From Cristatella mucedo (lineage: Eukaryota > Bryozoa > Phylactolaemata > Cristatellidae): 64,000 nt of DNA. The translations under genes and the position numbers were made by a program. The notes below the pieces were generated by a model, which ran no database searches, was not told where the DNA came from, and saw only the letters and a program-made list of their open reading frames with translations. The stretch's first letter is position 1. Each line of letters opens with the position of its first letter. The stretch covers positions 807,001 through 871,000 of the forward strand of contig WPIO01000071.1 of the NCBI GenBank assembly GCA_009760855.2, in the 5' to 3' direction. Below are positions 1-10,525 of this stretch, in pieces.

Positions 1-2472
1 CTGGAGCTAGGCCGACTGCCAGCAGCGATCTTGTCAATTCAGCAAGCGTGAGCAGATAGCAAACAAAGCTGTTGGAGCCGTGATGTGAGCAACGGTTGGA
101 GTTTAACTGTTTTTTTTTCCATCAACTACAGGCCGAGTGAACTGTTGAGATGAGATAGTCGGAATTAAGCTCCGGGCTTTGGGAGCGAGCGAGTTAAAGA
201 CACTGTCTCGAAAGGACACGCGCTTTGTCAGAGGCACCTCTAAGTTATGGCTCGCGTGCGAGAAACAAGTGGTACGATTGCAAGATCCGGACTAGGAAGT
301 GTTTGTGTTTGGCAACAACGAGAGCGTATTTGACACTAGGAAGCGATTTGCGATTCCCTGAAGTCGAAAAGGTCTCAGAAAGAATTCTTACGTCACTAGG
401 CTCGATACTTTCCACAGTAAGCGTGCTTCCTTTGACCTTCCGTTTGACCTTCTGTCTGCCTTTCCTCCTTCCTGCCATGCTTCGGCACGCTCCCTCCGCC
501 CGCCTGCAGTCGTCCTGCGAGTGCAATGGTTACAATCGGTTTAGCGTTGAACCCATCAACTCACCAGTCATTATGCAAGGCCAACATATTAAATAAGTTC
601 CTCACGCTCAAGTGACTGTGGCCGGGGCAGTTGTCTCCTCCTCCGCTCTTTGGCGCCCTTCGCGTCACCTTCGGCTCCCTGTTGGCCACACTAAAGGAAG
701 CAATGAAAGTACTCAATCTAAAAACGCCTAAAAACGCGATGCTGCTTTTCACCGCCGCATGGAATTTTAAGACTATTGACTCATATCAATTGATTTGAGC
801 CACGCTTAAGTTCGCGTTTAACCCTGGCGAAAATTGCAAGTCACTGATCACTAAAAAAAAGATTAACTTATCAGTTCCAATTCCCTTCTCTTTCTCAAAA
901 TGTCAACCCCGCAGAGACTTCCTTCAAATCGTGTTTAGGTAAGATAGAACAGAACCAAATACAGGAACAGAGAGAACGGCGCTCATTTCCCTTACTTTCT
1001 GCCAATCTAAAACGCTACCGGACGCAATGCAATCGCATCGTCTTTTAGGGTGCGTCGTTGTAATCAAATCATTAGTGGGGTCAGAACAGAGGCCATGAGG
1101 TATAATACAGACAGCTGACCATGTCCGCTGACTGCAGTCAGATGTATCAGCTGACCGCTGTCGTAGTCTGAGCCACGGAACATAATCTACAGAACCATCG
1201 TGTATCGATACGGAATTTTCGGAACAAGTTAAGCACCTTGCTGGGTTGCACCTCACAGAAAGCCAGTAAAATCCTTCAGTGAATATTCTTTTAATCTGTT
1301 ACTTTACGACGAGTAATGGCTTTCGCTGAAACTTCTTCACAGGTGGTAGGTTATTTAATGGTAAATTAGCTAAATTGTGTAAAAGTAGCATAAATACGGA
1401 CCCGCGGCTAGAATAATCCATCATGTAGCCGTTTAAATGCTGCTAACGCTCTACAGACTTGTGTCTGGCAGAAATCCCGTATAAGCATAATCCCCAAAAA
1501 GCAGCTAAGTCTACAAACGAGTAATTACGAATCGTGGCTATTTAGTTTCACTGGCCACATATTCTGTTAGTATAGGAAAGTTCACTGAGCTATATATGGA
1601 GTCATAAATATATATATATATATTATCCATATAAATATTACAATATATTATATATATATATTATAAACTAATATATATTATATGTATATATATTATATAC
1701 ATATCATAGTTATTGCATAGTTATTATATATCCATATAAATAGTGTCGATATCCGTGAACGGAATTCTTTTATTACGGAATTCTTTACGGTAATACTGAA
1801 TTATTTTAATACAATATTTGATACTAATACTGATATACCTGTTAATACAACTGACATTTATTTGAGCTCATTGCGGAAACAGGGCTTCGATGGCACAGGA
1901 CATTCATCTCCGATGGCGATTACGTTCTTCAAATTCAAGCCGAAAAGTGCACTCAAAGAACCAGAACAGTATTGAGAATCCAAAATAGAATCCCAATCGT
2001 CATCAGTTTCTGCACTTCCATCTCCGCTAAGCGAAGGCGCACTGCAAGCGAAAGCGTGTACGCAGTAATTTCCTATTGATTCGAAAACTGATTCTTACAA
2101 AAATATTGCACAACATTCCACGCGGCTGGAGAAATCAGGTTAAAACTTGCTAACCGGAATATTTCGAGAGATCTTTTACAGATTGCGTAAATAGCACGTC
2201 GCGTCTGCAAGGAATGCAAAACCAGTGTTTACATACAGCGCCCTAGTTGCTCCTGCGAGTCTAACGGCAAGACGTCAGCTGTACGCCATCTCCATCGCAC
2301 CGACACTCGCCAAGTCCTACTCTGGCAAAGATGACGACAGGGAATGCACCGCCTCGGCCACCGCCATGCGACGCCGCCGTCACGCGACTCCGGGGACGGC
2401 TCCACGCATTTGTCGTCCGCTGCCGCGAGATCGGTGCAGGTCACGTGTTCGCCGACCTTCTTGATCGCCACG
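1..2472. repeat. Duplicated 3' flank of astacin gene A (copy of 17,085-19,620)
   Basis: No coding sequence is recognisable here. Read along the plus strand, the stretch matches 17,085-19,620 almost base for base, with scattered substitutions and small indels. It is the downstream flank of the minus-strand gene A, as 17,085-19,620 is of gene C. A minus-strand AATAAA at 1,857-1,862, also present in the C copy, is a possible poly(A) signal about 0.6 kb past the stop. A diverged version of the inner part also lies below gene B at about 9.33-10.09 kb. Confidence 0.8.
1597..1740. repeat. AT-rich microsatellite
   Basis: Degenerate (TA)n tract. The matching position in the duplicate, about 18,747-18,890, carries a similar tract of different length. 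Confidence 0.85.
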
Positions 2473-2918
2473 TCATCGCTTTGGCGCTTTACTAGCGGTT
2501 GCAGCCGCCGCGCGGCCTCGCTCTGAAACCGCAGCCGCCGTCGTCGGCGGTGGCCTCGTCATCATTGTATCAACTGCCGTCGGTGTAGCTCGGGCAGCCG
2601 GCGGCGCTGCGACGGCAACTGGCACCATCGAGTCGTCGCAAAAGCGGCAGGACGCAGCGAAGTGCGAGAGCATGTATCCACGGTTGGCGTGGCAGTCACC
2701 GCGTCCAGCCCAGACGCTGCACAGTGAGCTGGCGTCGTTACACGCGCGCCCCCTAGCGGCCATGGCTTCGACGACCGTCGCCCGATGACTGGAGGCCGTC
2801 GATGGCAGCGTCGTCTGCTGACGCCGAACTGTCAACGTCAGAACATGCACGGCAGTAGTACGCTGCTGGGTCCGGAGCAGAGGTTGAGTTCCGAGCACTG
2901 TGATATTTGCTGGTCCGA
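2473..2918 (-). pseudogene. ShKT exon of pseudogene A
   Basis: The acceptor lies at 2,919-2,922 and the stop at 2,473-2,475. The ShKT domain (Cys-rich, named after the sea anemone ShK fold) keeps five of six cysteines; the fourth is Phe (TTC for TGC in C). A basic Ala/Thr/Pro-rich tail follows, as in C. The exon is 446 nt, three more than C. Confidence 0.8.
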
Positions 2919-2944
2919 CTGCTAACGAAAACGTATTATCAAAG

Positions 2945-2945
<1 letters not shown>

Positions 2946-3022
<77 letters not shown>
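2946..3022. repeat. (TC)n microsatellite
   Basis: About 38 TC units, followed by CA-rich sequence to about 3,115. It sits in the intron just upstream (minus-strand sense) of the ShKT acceptor of A. Gene B has a long tract at the same place, while gene C keeps only a few units at about 20,090. Confidence 0.95.
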
Positions 3023-3024
<2 letters not shown>

Positions 3025-3559
3025 TATCGCTATCTCTCTCTCACACACACACTCACACACACAAAGAAATCCGCTCAGAGACGCACACGCACACACACAT
3101 GCACGCACGCACGCTCTGAGGTCATTAATGGCCATTTAAAACTTTGAAACCTGTAATAAAGAGAATCATGTTTACTGGAGGTTTCAAAGATTTGACCGGT
3201 TGAAACGTCAAGTCATCACAGCTCACGAGTCAAGGCGATGCTGCTTCCAGCTCCAGCTCATTAGCTCACCAGACTGGCTCTGTGGAGCAGCTCAGTGGCT
3301 CTTACCGAAACATGGTTCGGTTTTATTTCCCGAAGGTCACCAGCAGACGCAGTCCGGTCCGACGAAGCCTTCGCCGGGGCACTGCTTTTCAGGGCACTTG
3401 TTTCTCTCTGCAAAACAAAACGCATGATTATTAACTGCAGTTAGAATGCCCTTGTATTTAGAGAAATGGCGAATATTCTTGCATGTCAATGCCAAAAAGA
3501 GCTAGCACACTTTATATTATGCAGCAAGTATTACGCTCGTTAAGCGTTACTATTCATCG

Positions 3560-3770
3560 ATATATTTATAAATATTATTATATTTGTATTACTTATATAT
3601 ATATATATATATATATAAGTATGTATATATTGGTATATATATATATATATAATCTAAAAAATATATAAATAAATAATTAAAATAATAAAAAAATATATAA
3701 TATATAGATAATATATATATAGTACTATAAGTTATTATATTATATCATATACTTATGGTATATACTATTC
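3560..3770. repeat. AT-rich simple sequence
   Basis: TA and TAA low-complexity tract in the intron between exons 7 and 8 of relic A. A shorter counterpart lies at about 20,650-20,830 in gene C. Confidence 0.85.
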
Positions 3771-4040
3771 GTCGAGCTCCGTCTTTCGAGCTGCCATCCG
3801 TGCCCACAATTAATTGTCGAAGAAACCAACGAAGAAACTAGTGCCGAACAGCAATCGTTAGAAATTATTTTCAGCGATTTATTTTTTCTTCGCTAATTCT
3901 TCCTCCCAATCTCTGCCACTCTCTCTAGCGCTCGCTTAGCAGAGACTTGAGCCAGCGTCGCTCCGTAGATTGAACTCGCAAGGGACACGCCTGGCGCGTC
4001 GCTCCATGGCCTGGCAATGACAAGCAGAAATAATAAACAA

Positions 4041-4206
4041 ATCCTAGCTGATTAAATAACCTCTTTTTGTATAGCGACAGAAGAGATTTTACGGCTATCA
4101 CCCCCGCTTGCAGTGGCAATAAAGAGTCACCCACTGCAGGAATCGAACCCACAACGTCGTGACCGAGGTCGTGAAAGCAACCGCCTTACCTAGTGTGCCA
4201 TCACGG
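4041..4206 (-). mobile_element. tRNA-derived SINE
   Basis: Minus-strand copy of a family seen eight times in this window. Its head carries a Pol III B-box-like GGTTCGATTCC and an A-box-like stretch; the body ends in AAAAAGAGG and a short tail. It lies in the intron between exons 7 and 8 of relic A, at the same place as the copy in gene C, so it predates the A/C duplication. Confidence 0.8.
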
Positions 4207-5631
4207 ATCACCACAAGTATAAATAGACGGCAGCCAGAACGTCCGCAGGCAGCGAGCCGCCAGCGGCCTCGAAAGATGGCACCAGGCTACGAGAGCTGAC
4301 GCTACTGCACTATCGCTCACCTGGGCATCCATACAACTTGTTACCAGCTTTATGTCTCTGAAGCTGAGGCTGCCGCGTCGGCCGATGTGCTGCTTGAACG
4401 ACGTGTCTTTCATCAGAATCGTCGCCTGCCCGTTGCCAGAGCAAGCCTACACGAGACCAGCTAGTGCCCGTGAGAACAGCCCGTGGAAAGCCACAGCGAG
4501 GCCGACATCGCGGCCGCGGTCGGTCAGTTAAGGCCGCGCGGGCGTCGAAAGCAAGTACGGCGCCCTCCGCCGCGAGGCTGCAAGTGGCGGCGCTGCGGCG
4601 AGCGAACTCACTTAACACGAACCACGACGCTCAGATAGTCGACGTCGGACGCTGTCGCCTGGCGGAATCGGACGCACGTGTACCTGTGGTACTCGTTCAG
4701 CGCTTCTTGGAACTGCTGGCGTTCTTGGTCGGCTGCAGGAAGATGGGATATTTTAGCGATACGAAAATGAGCAGGTCGCCTGATAGTGCCGCTGCGCTTA
4801 GCTTTGAAGAGCCAGCCGCCGCGCCGCGGGGCCATTAAACACGTGACCACTTACAACAATAAGTCTCGAACTTGTAGGGAACAACGGCGCTCACCAATCG
4901 CAAGTTTTGGCGGCGAACGGCTTTCCTTTTGTGGCGTCTCTTCGGGTTCAATCTTTCTCTAAACCACGGACTGCGGCGACGCAGGCGTGAGGTGAGGCGT
5001 CCTCAGCTCTGAGAGGCACGTTTATCATTCAGTCAGCGTTCAAGCGGCACAAAGTTAAGACCTCTTTCAGTGATATGCCAGTGTTTTAGCACAACTATTA
5101 TTAGTATTATTATTAGTAATATTATTACTATTACCTCATACTCGACTCCCAGACGTCCGTCTTGAAGAGCATGTCCATCTCGACGCGAGCCACGTCTGCC
5201 TCCTTCATTAGCGGGATCATTTTCGCTGCAACGAACAAACGAACGACTCGCAGTAAGCGTTCGCCAGACATTTTTGTGCTCGTCGCTCTGTCAGAGATGA
5301 ACGATTAGAACATTTTAGGCATTTTTAATAGGAATTTATCCAATAGAAATTCAATAAAGATTTTTTATGCCGTTTCATTGAGAAATTATCCAACAGGAAT
5401 CCAATATAAATTGGTAAAGCTTTCGTACCCGAACTTTGAGCGCGGGGTCCAATTCAGCTGCTCCAGCTACTTTCGGCTCCACGAGAAAGCTTGCAGCAAG
5501 CATGCACACTCGTACAGCGAGGCCTCTGCTTTTAATCGCCCAGTCGGTCGCTGACGAGACCTGGCGAGACGTGCCTGGATATGGACGTGTCTGGACGTGC
5601 CTGGATAGAGATTGATTTCTCTTTTAGTTAA

Positions 5632-5690
5632 AGCCGCGAGAGTAAATTACGGTATTGTGCTCCGATATTGTGCTCAGCCAGCGCGTCTGC
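5632..5690. repeat. Direct repeat at a rearrangement breakpoint in A (first copy)
   Basis: A stretch beginning AGCCGCGAGAGT and containing GGTATTGTGCTCCGATATTG recurs at 6,451-6,509. The two copies bracket the displaced exon 6 plus exon 5 block, so this sequence was probably used in the rearrangement that scrambled A. Confidence 0.65.
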
Positions 5691-6450
5691 TCTCGGCGCC
5701 CTCCGCCGCGAGGCTACGAGCGGCGGCGCTGCGCGGCGAGCGAACTCACGTATGCGCCGTAGTGCATGACGCTCAGGTAGTCGTACGGAACGCCGAAGGT
5801 GTCCACCTCGGCGGCTGGATAGGTTTTCATGTTATGCATCTTGTCCTGCCTGACGTTCTCCTCCACGATCTGGACGAAGTCGTCGCGATCGGGCCGGTTC
5901 TGCTCGTGCAGTAGGCCGATGGCGTGCCCGAGCTCGTGTACGAGGACGCCTTTCTGCGAGTCGACAAAATGCGGAAGCGCACTGTTAGGATGGCGACTCT
6001 GCTAGAGGGCGCTGTCGGTAGCAGACGACCAAGTACCGTTGCCAACGCGGACGCTGGTCTGTGCTACGCGTTGCTACTTCTACCGACCGAACGAGTGAGA
6101 TACGAATTCGAGACGCATTGACGCTTACCCTGTAAGCCGCACGACCGCTGCTGAGTAAATGGCCGACGCGCACGCTGGCTCACATTTCTGCATTCGCTGG
6201 GCAGCGACATTTCCTGCGGGCCGCCCTGACGACCGACGTGGGACGTGCAATTGCCTTTAACCACGACGCTCAGAAAGTCAGCGTCAGACGCTGTCGCCTG
6301 GCGGAATCGAACGCACGAGTACCTGTGGTACTCGTTCAGCGTTTCTTGGAACTGCTGGCGTTCTTGGTTGGCTACGGACAGAGCGGATATTTTAGCGATA
6401 CGAAAATGAGCACGTCACCTGATATTGCCGCTGCGCTTAGCTAATTATTA

Positions 6451-6509
6451 GCCGCGAGAGTCAATCACGGTATTGTGCTCCGATATTGTGCGCAGCCAGC
6501 CCGTCTCCT
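6451..6509. repeat. Direct repeat at a rearrangement breakpoint in A (second copy)
   Basis: Second copy of the repeat at 5,632-5,690. The paralogous intron 4 sequence stops abruptly just before it, at about 6,441. Confidence 0.6.
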
Positions 6510-6574
6510 CTCTGCTGGCGGCATGGGCGGTAAAAGAGAAGTGCGGCTACGGCAGGTTACTGGCCTTCCCGGAA

Positions 6575-6665
6575 GTGGGCCGTCAGATTTCCTAGAAGTG
6601 GGCTGCTAGATTTCCCGGAAGTGGGCTGCTAGATTTCCTGGAAGTGGGCATCTAGCCTACTCAGA
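6575..6665. repeat. Short tandem repeat, about 25-bp unit
   Basis: About four imperfect copies of a unit containing GGAAGTGGGCTGCTAGATTT. No gene is visible between here and the LINE at 7.29 kb. Confidence 0.8.
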
Positions 6666-7203
6666 AGTAGCTCAGCGAACGGCGTGTTCCTTTAAGCGCT
6701 TACCGTCAGTCTGTTTACCTCTTCTGGTGGCAGCCTGAATTCAAGGTCGGCGGCAGCACTGTTAGAGAGAGCGATGCGTCTGGAGCGTCTTATGGCATCG
6801 GCGGTCCGTCGGCTGGACGCTTCCAGATAAGCTTCCCAATCGGTTGCCGTGGTGAGAAGTTACTAGAACGCACTTAAGGGGGAGCCTCTCTCTAGCGGAC
6901 CATGCTAAGGGGTGTGCAGCCACTTTTCACGGAGTCGATGAGTGCCGCCAGGTGGCGCACCCATCGACGTCTGACCAAGCGTGATCCTCGCGTCCGAGGT
7001 TCACTTTCGAGTCCCTTTCGGGCTGATAGCTAAAGCATGCCCAGATAGCAGCTGCTATGAAATAAGTTGGACTATTACCCCTTAAATCTGTCCTTCAACG
7101 TAGCAAACGGTCACGACACGCCCTAGTATGTCGCGTTACGGTTCGCTGCTGCAAGCCGCCGCGGCCGCTTCTGGCAGAGCTGCCAGCTGCCATAGATTCG
7201 CAC

Positions 7204-7256
7204 TGTATGGCGGCTAGCTGAGATGGCGGCTAGCTGAGATGGCGGCTAGCTGAGAA
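7204..7256. repeat. 17-bp tandem repeat, three units
   Basis: Three near-perfect copies of a unit containing ATGGCGGCTAGCTGAG. Confidence 0.85.
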
Positions 7257-7289
7257 ATCTCCATCCACATTTCTAAGACTTTCATCTTC

Positions 7290-9045
7290 AAGTCTTTCAC
7301 CCGTAAATGGCTAAAATGGCTAATTTTTCCACTCGAAAACTGAAGTCCTTCCAGTCGTCGGACCTAAAACAGATGTATACGCAGGGAAATAATGTGCTTG
7401 CCAATGCTGAGAGGCCTCACACCCCAGAGATTAACTTTGGCAAAGCCGAAAAGGTTTCAGCTTTCATTACTTGTAAAACATTGTGCACTATTCACTCCTC
7501 TAAAGAGCTCCCATATACTAAATTAATAGCAGATGGGCAACCTTCCTAAAAAAAGTTTTCAAGGTCTCTTCATGCGAAGTGACTTACTTAGTGAGGTCTA
7601 GTAAAAGGCAGTCGTCTCTTTAAAACCCTATGCCGTCACCCTTGTGGTCTTACTGGCAGACAAACCTTGCCCAGCCATAACGGAGATTTCTAAAGCTTCT
7701 CTTGAAAATATAGTTGTACCCAAGTAATTCCAATAATAATAATAATGAGTAATAATTATAATATAAATAGTGATCAAGAAATAAAAATGCGTACTTACAA
7801 TAACAAGTAATTCAAAATGTTAGATCTCTACTCAAAAGCCTGGAGTAAAAACAGAGGTCCAAACAAACTATCGCCCAGTTTCACTTCTGCTTTATCTTAA
7901 AAAATATTCTTGGAAAAAGTGTTGCTTAACAGCTGGTAGCACACGTTTAAAAAAATTATTAACAACGAAAGTTTTGATCTATATTCAAGCGACATTACTT
8001 CACTGAAACTACTCTCCTAAGCGTTAACAATACAATTCTATGTGGTAACGATGGCGGCAATGTCACTGCCCAAGCACAGCTAGATCTATCAGCTGCCTTC
8101 AACGCTATCGACCACGTTGCACGGCTGAGAAAAACAATCGGTCTAGCAGACGAGGCAATGGATTAATTTATATCGGACTTGTCTGATCGTGTTCAATCTG
8201 TGTCGTGCGGTGGTCACGTCTGGTATTCCAGACCACTCACCTGTGAAGTCCATCGACGTACGGTCATCGGTCTGTTGCGGTTATCATTTATACTCAACCA
8301 CTGGCAAAGGTGATTAAGGCCTAATGAGTAGGATGTCACTTTAGCTCTGATGATATTCAGCTTTATTCGTCGATTAAACCGTCTGAATCTGCTGCAGCAG
8401 CTGAAAAACGGTATACTTGCCTTGCCGACATTCGATCTTGGATGTCGGAACATTTCTTGAAAATAAACTCGAAGATGAAACAGAACTGCTGCTCAAAGAT
8501 CAAAGACCACAGTTCAGATCAAAACCATCTAGTCCAGCCAGCCTAAGCAGGTGGCAGGACTAGAAGGCTTCGCCCTTCTCATAGGTAATTCTGTTGTGCG
8601 GCCGTCACCTTTAGCTCGAAAATTAGGTGCCGTCTTCGAAAACTGCCTACATTTTAGAATATTTGTAAAGAAGATTGCTTTTACAGCTAGCTATGACGTC
8701 CGATTTCTGTCTAAGGTGAGGAACAGTCTTCTACGCTGGATTGCTAAAACGTTTACTGGCTATTTCATGATGTCTCACCTAGATTATTGTGATGCCCTTT
8801 TGGCTGGGCTACTTGAAAAAGCCACTTGGCAACTGCAGCTGGTGATGAACATGGTTTCACGGCTAGTTATCAAATCCCAGAGGTTTCACAGCGTGTCTCC
8901 TTTGCTAAAAGAGCTAGGATGGCTGCCGGTCGATAAACAGATGCAGGGTAAAGTTTTTACGCTCACCCATAAGGCCCGCCACGGCTTAGCTCCTTCGTAC
9001 CTAGTTGATCAACTGCTCTTCTGACTCAGCAATTCTTCCCACTCT
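7290..9045 (+). mobile_element. L2/CR1-like LINE relic with broken reverse transcriptase
   Basis: Translation in shifting frames gives reverse-transcriptase landmarks in the right order: a pre-RT region with AEKVSAF (about 7.44 kb), NYRPVSLL (about 7.87 kb), LSAAFNAIDH (about 8.09 kb), then the thumb/C-terminal region with LDYCDALLAGL and HKARHGLAPSYL (8.77-9.02 kb). Several stops and frame changes make it dead. The C-terminal part resembles the plus-strand copy at 59.5-60.5 kb, so both belong to one family, whose 3' end carries TTACA-type repeats. Confidence 0.8.
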
Positions 9046-9049
9046 CTCT

Positions 9050-10358
9050 TTGTTGCCTGAGATGAAGTCTTTCGACTACAAAATGAGTGCTGAATACTTC
9101 TTAGCCTGTGATTGGGCCAATACCAAACTCGTCTGCATCACACTCATATATCGTATATGTAGCTTTTTTAGTGTATAATAATTTGATTATTGTTTAGTAA
9201 TTTTTATTTATAATTTAATTTAATTTAAATTTATTAAATTAGTATTTGTAGCTTTTTGGATGTACAGAGTTACATTAAATTACAAGATCCTTCTCAAGCA
9301 CATCTTGAACATTTAGTTATCTCTGGCACAAAAATAAGAGAGCGACTTTAAGAATGGAGAGAAAGGGATTCTCTGTCTTGACTTTCTGTCATCCTAAACG
9401 GTACTAGATTCAACGCAATCACATGGTCTTTTAGTGCGCGTCTTTGAAATCAAATCATCAGAGGGCTCAGAAAAGAGACCACGAGGTATACAGCAGTGAG
9501 TTGAATACGTCAGCTGACAGCTATCGTAGTCGTAGAAATGGGACATCATTCTAGGAATCATGTATTAATACAGTATTTTTCGAACAAAATAAGCACGTAG
9601 TTCCGTAAAGAAAGTCTTTGAAACCTCTCAGTACAATTTATTTGTATCCGTAAGTTAACGACAAAACACGACTTCCGCTGAAACTTCTTCCATGACAAGT
9701 TAACTTGATTTTTTTCAAAGTAGAATAACGATGGAAGAGTATTTAGAAAAGTCCGTGGTTTACCTGTTTGAATGATGATATCGATCTCCTAAACACTTGC
9801 GAATAGTGTAAATCACTTACTGTAAGCAGCTTATTAATTGACAAAAACAACTGCTAATCATGGCCATTTAATGTCACCGGCCACTGATGCTATTTGTATT
9901 TGGCAGTTAACTGCTGTAAAGAGAAGATAGCCCTGAAAACGTTTATTTTCATACTATTGTAAATTATTTTATTGTATGTGGCAACCGTTACACCGTGACT
10001 TCGTATCGAAAGTACATTCATCACTGATAGCCATTGCGCACTTCAAACTCAATGCAAAGGTTCGCTAAAAGAACAGGAACAGCAACCAAGTGGCTGTGCT
10101 GGTCACATGCTTGCCGACCTTCTAGACCGCCACTTGATCAATTTCGTGATTCGCATGCTGTTATGGCCACCGCGTGACCTCGATCTGGAGCTGACGTCGT
10201 TGCCAGCGACATCGAAATTATTATATCAACTGCCGTCAGCCTCATCAAAACAGTAGTCGCTGCACTGGAGATGGCAACTGGCGATGACGGCAGCGTCGTC
10301 TGCTACTGCCGAAACGTATACGGCAGAACGTGTGCGGCGGCAGCAGTACGGTGCGGGG
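9050..10358. other. Gene-free 3' flank of gene B
   Basis: Nothing coding is visible. From about 9,330 to 10,090 it is a diverged copy of the flanks below A and C. From about 10,090 it is a degenerate, internally deleted version of the ShKT exon and downstream sequence seen in A and C, with no usable ShKT cysteine framework. Confidence 0.6.
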
Positions 10359-10445
10359 TCAGGAGAGCAGAGGTTGAGTTCCGAGCACTGTGACCTTTGC
10401 TGGCCCGACTGCTAACAAAAACGAATTATCAACGCTCTTTCTCGT

Positions 10446-10525
<80 letters not shown>

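Larger units (their letters stand above)
2473..6371 (-). pseudogene. Astacin-ShKT metalloprotease A, scrambled pseudogene
   Basis: This is a minus-strand relic of the astacin family (M12A zinc endopeptidases). Recognisable pieces, highest coordinate first: exon 5 at 6,184-6,371; zinc-site exon 6 at 5,750-5,953 with intact HELGH and SVMHYG; exon 3 at 5,135-5,225; exon 4 at 4,855-4,958; a second exon 5 truncated at about 4,613-4,732; exon 7 at 4,321-4,446; EGF-like exon 8 at 3,306-3,407; ShKT exon at 2,473-2,918. Exons 5 and 6 therefore lie upstream of exons 3 and 4. The truncated exon 5 runs straight into what was the exon 6 splice donor. Further damage: exon 7 is one base short of its paralogs (frameshift); exon 8 has TGA at 3,337-3,339 where C has a Cys codon; the fourth ShKT cysteine is Phe. 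I found no signal exon, exon 2 or promoter. Confidence 0.85.

Noticed and set aside
245-526. A 93-codon minus-strand frame, also present in part near 17,472-17,675.
   Set aside because: It lies in the duplicated flank, is disrupted in the second copy and has no domain.
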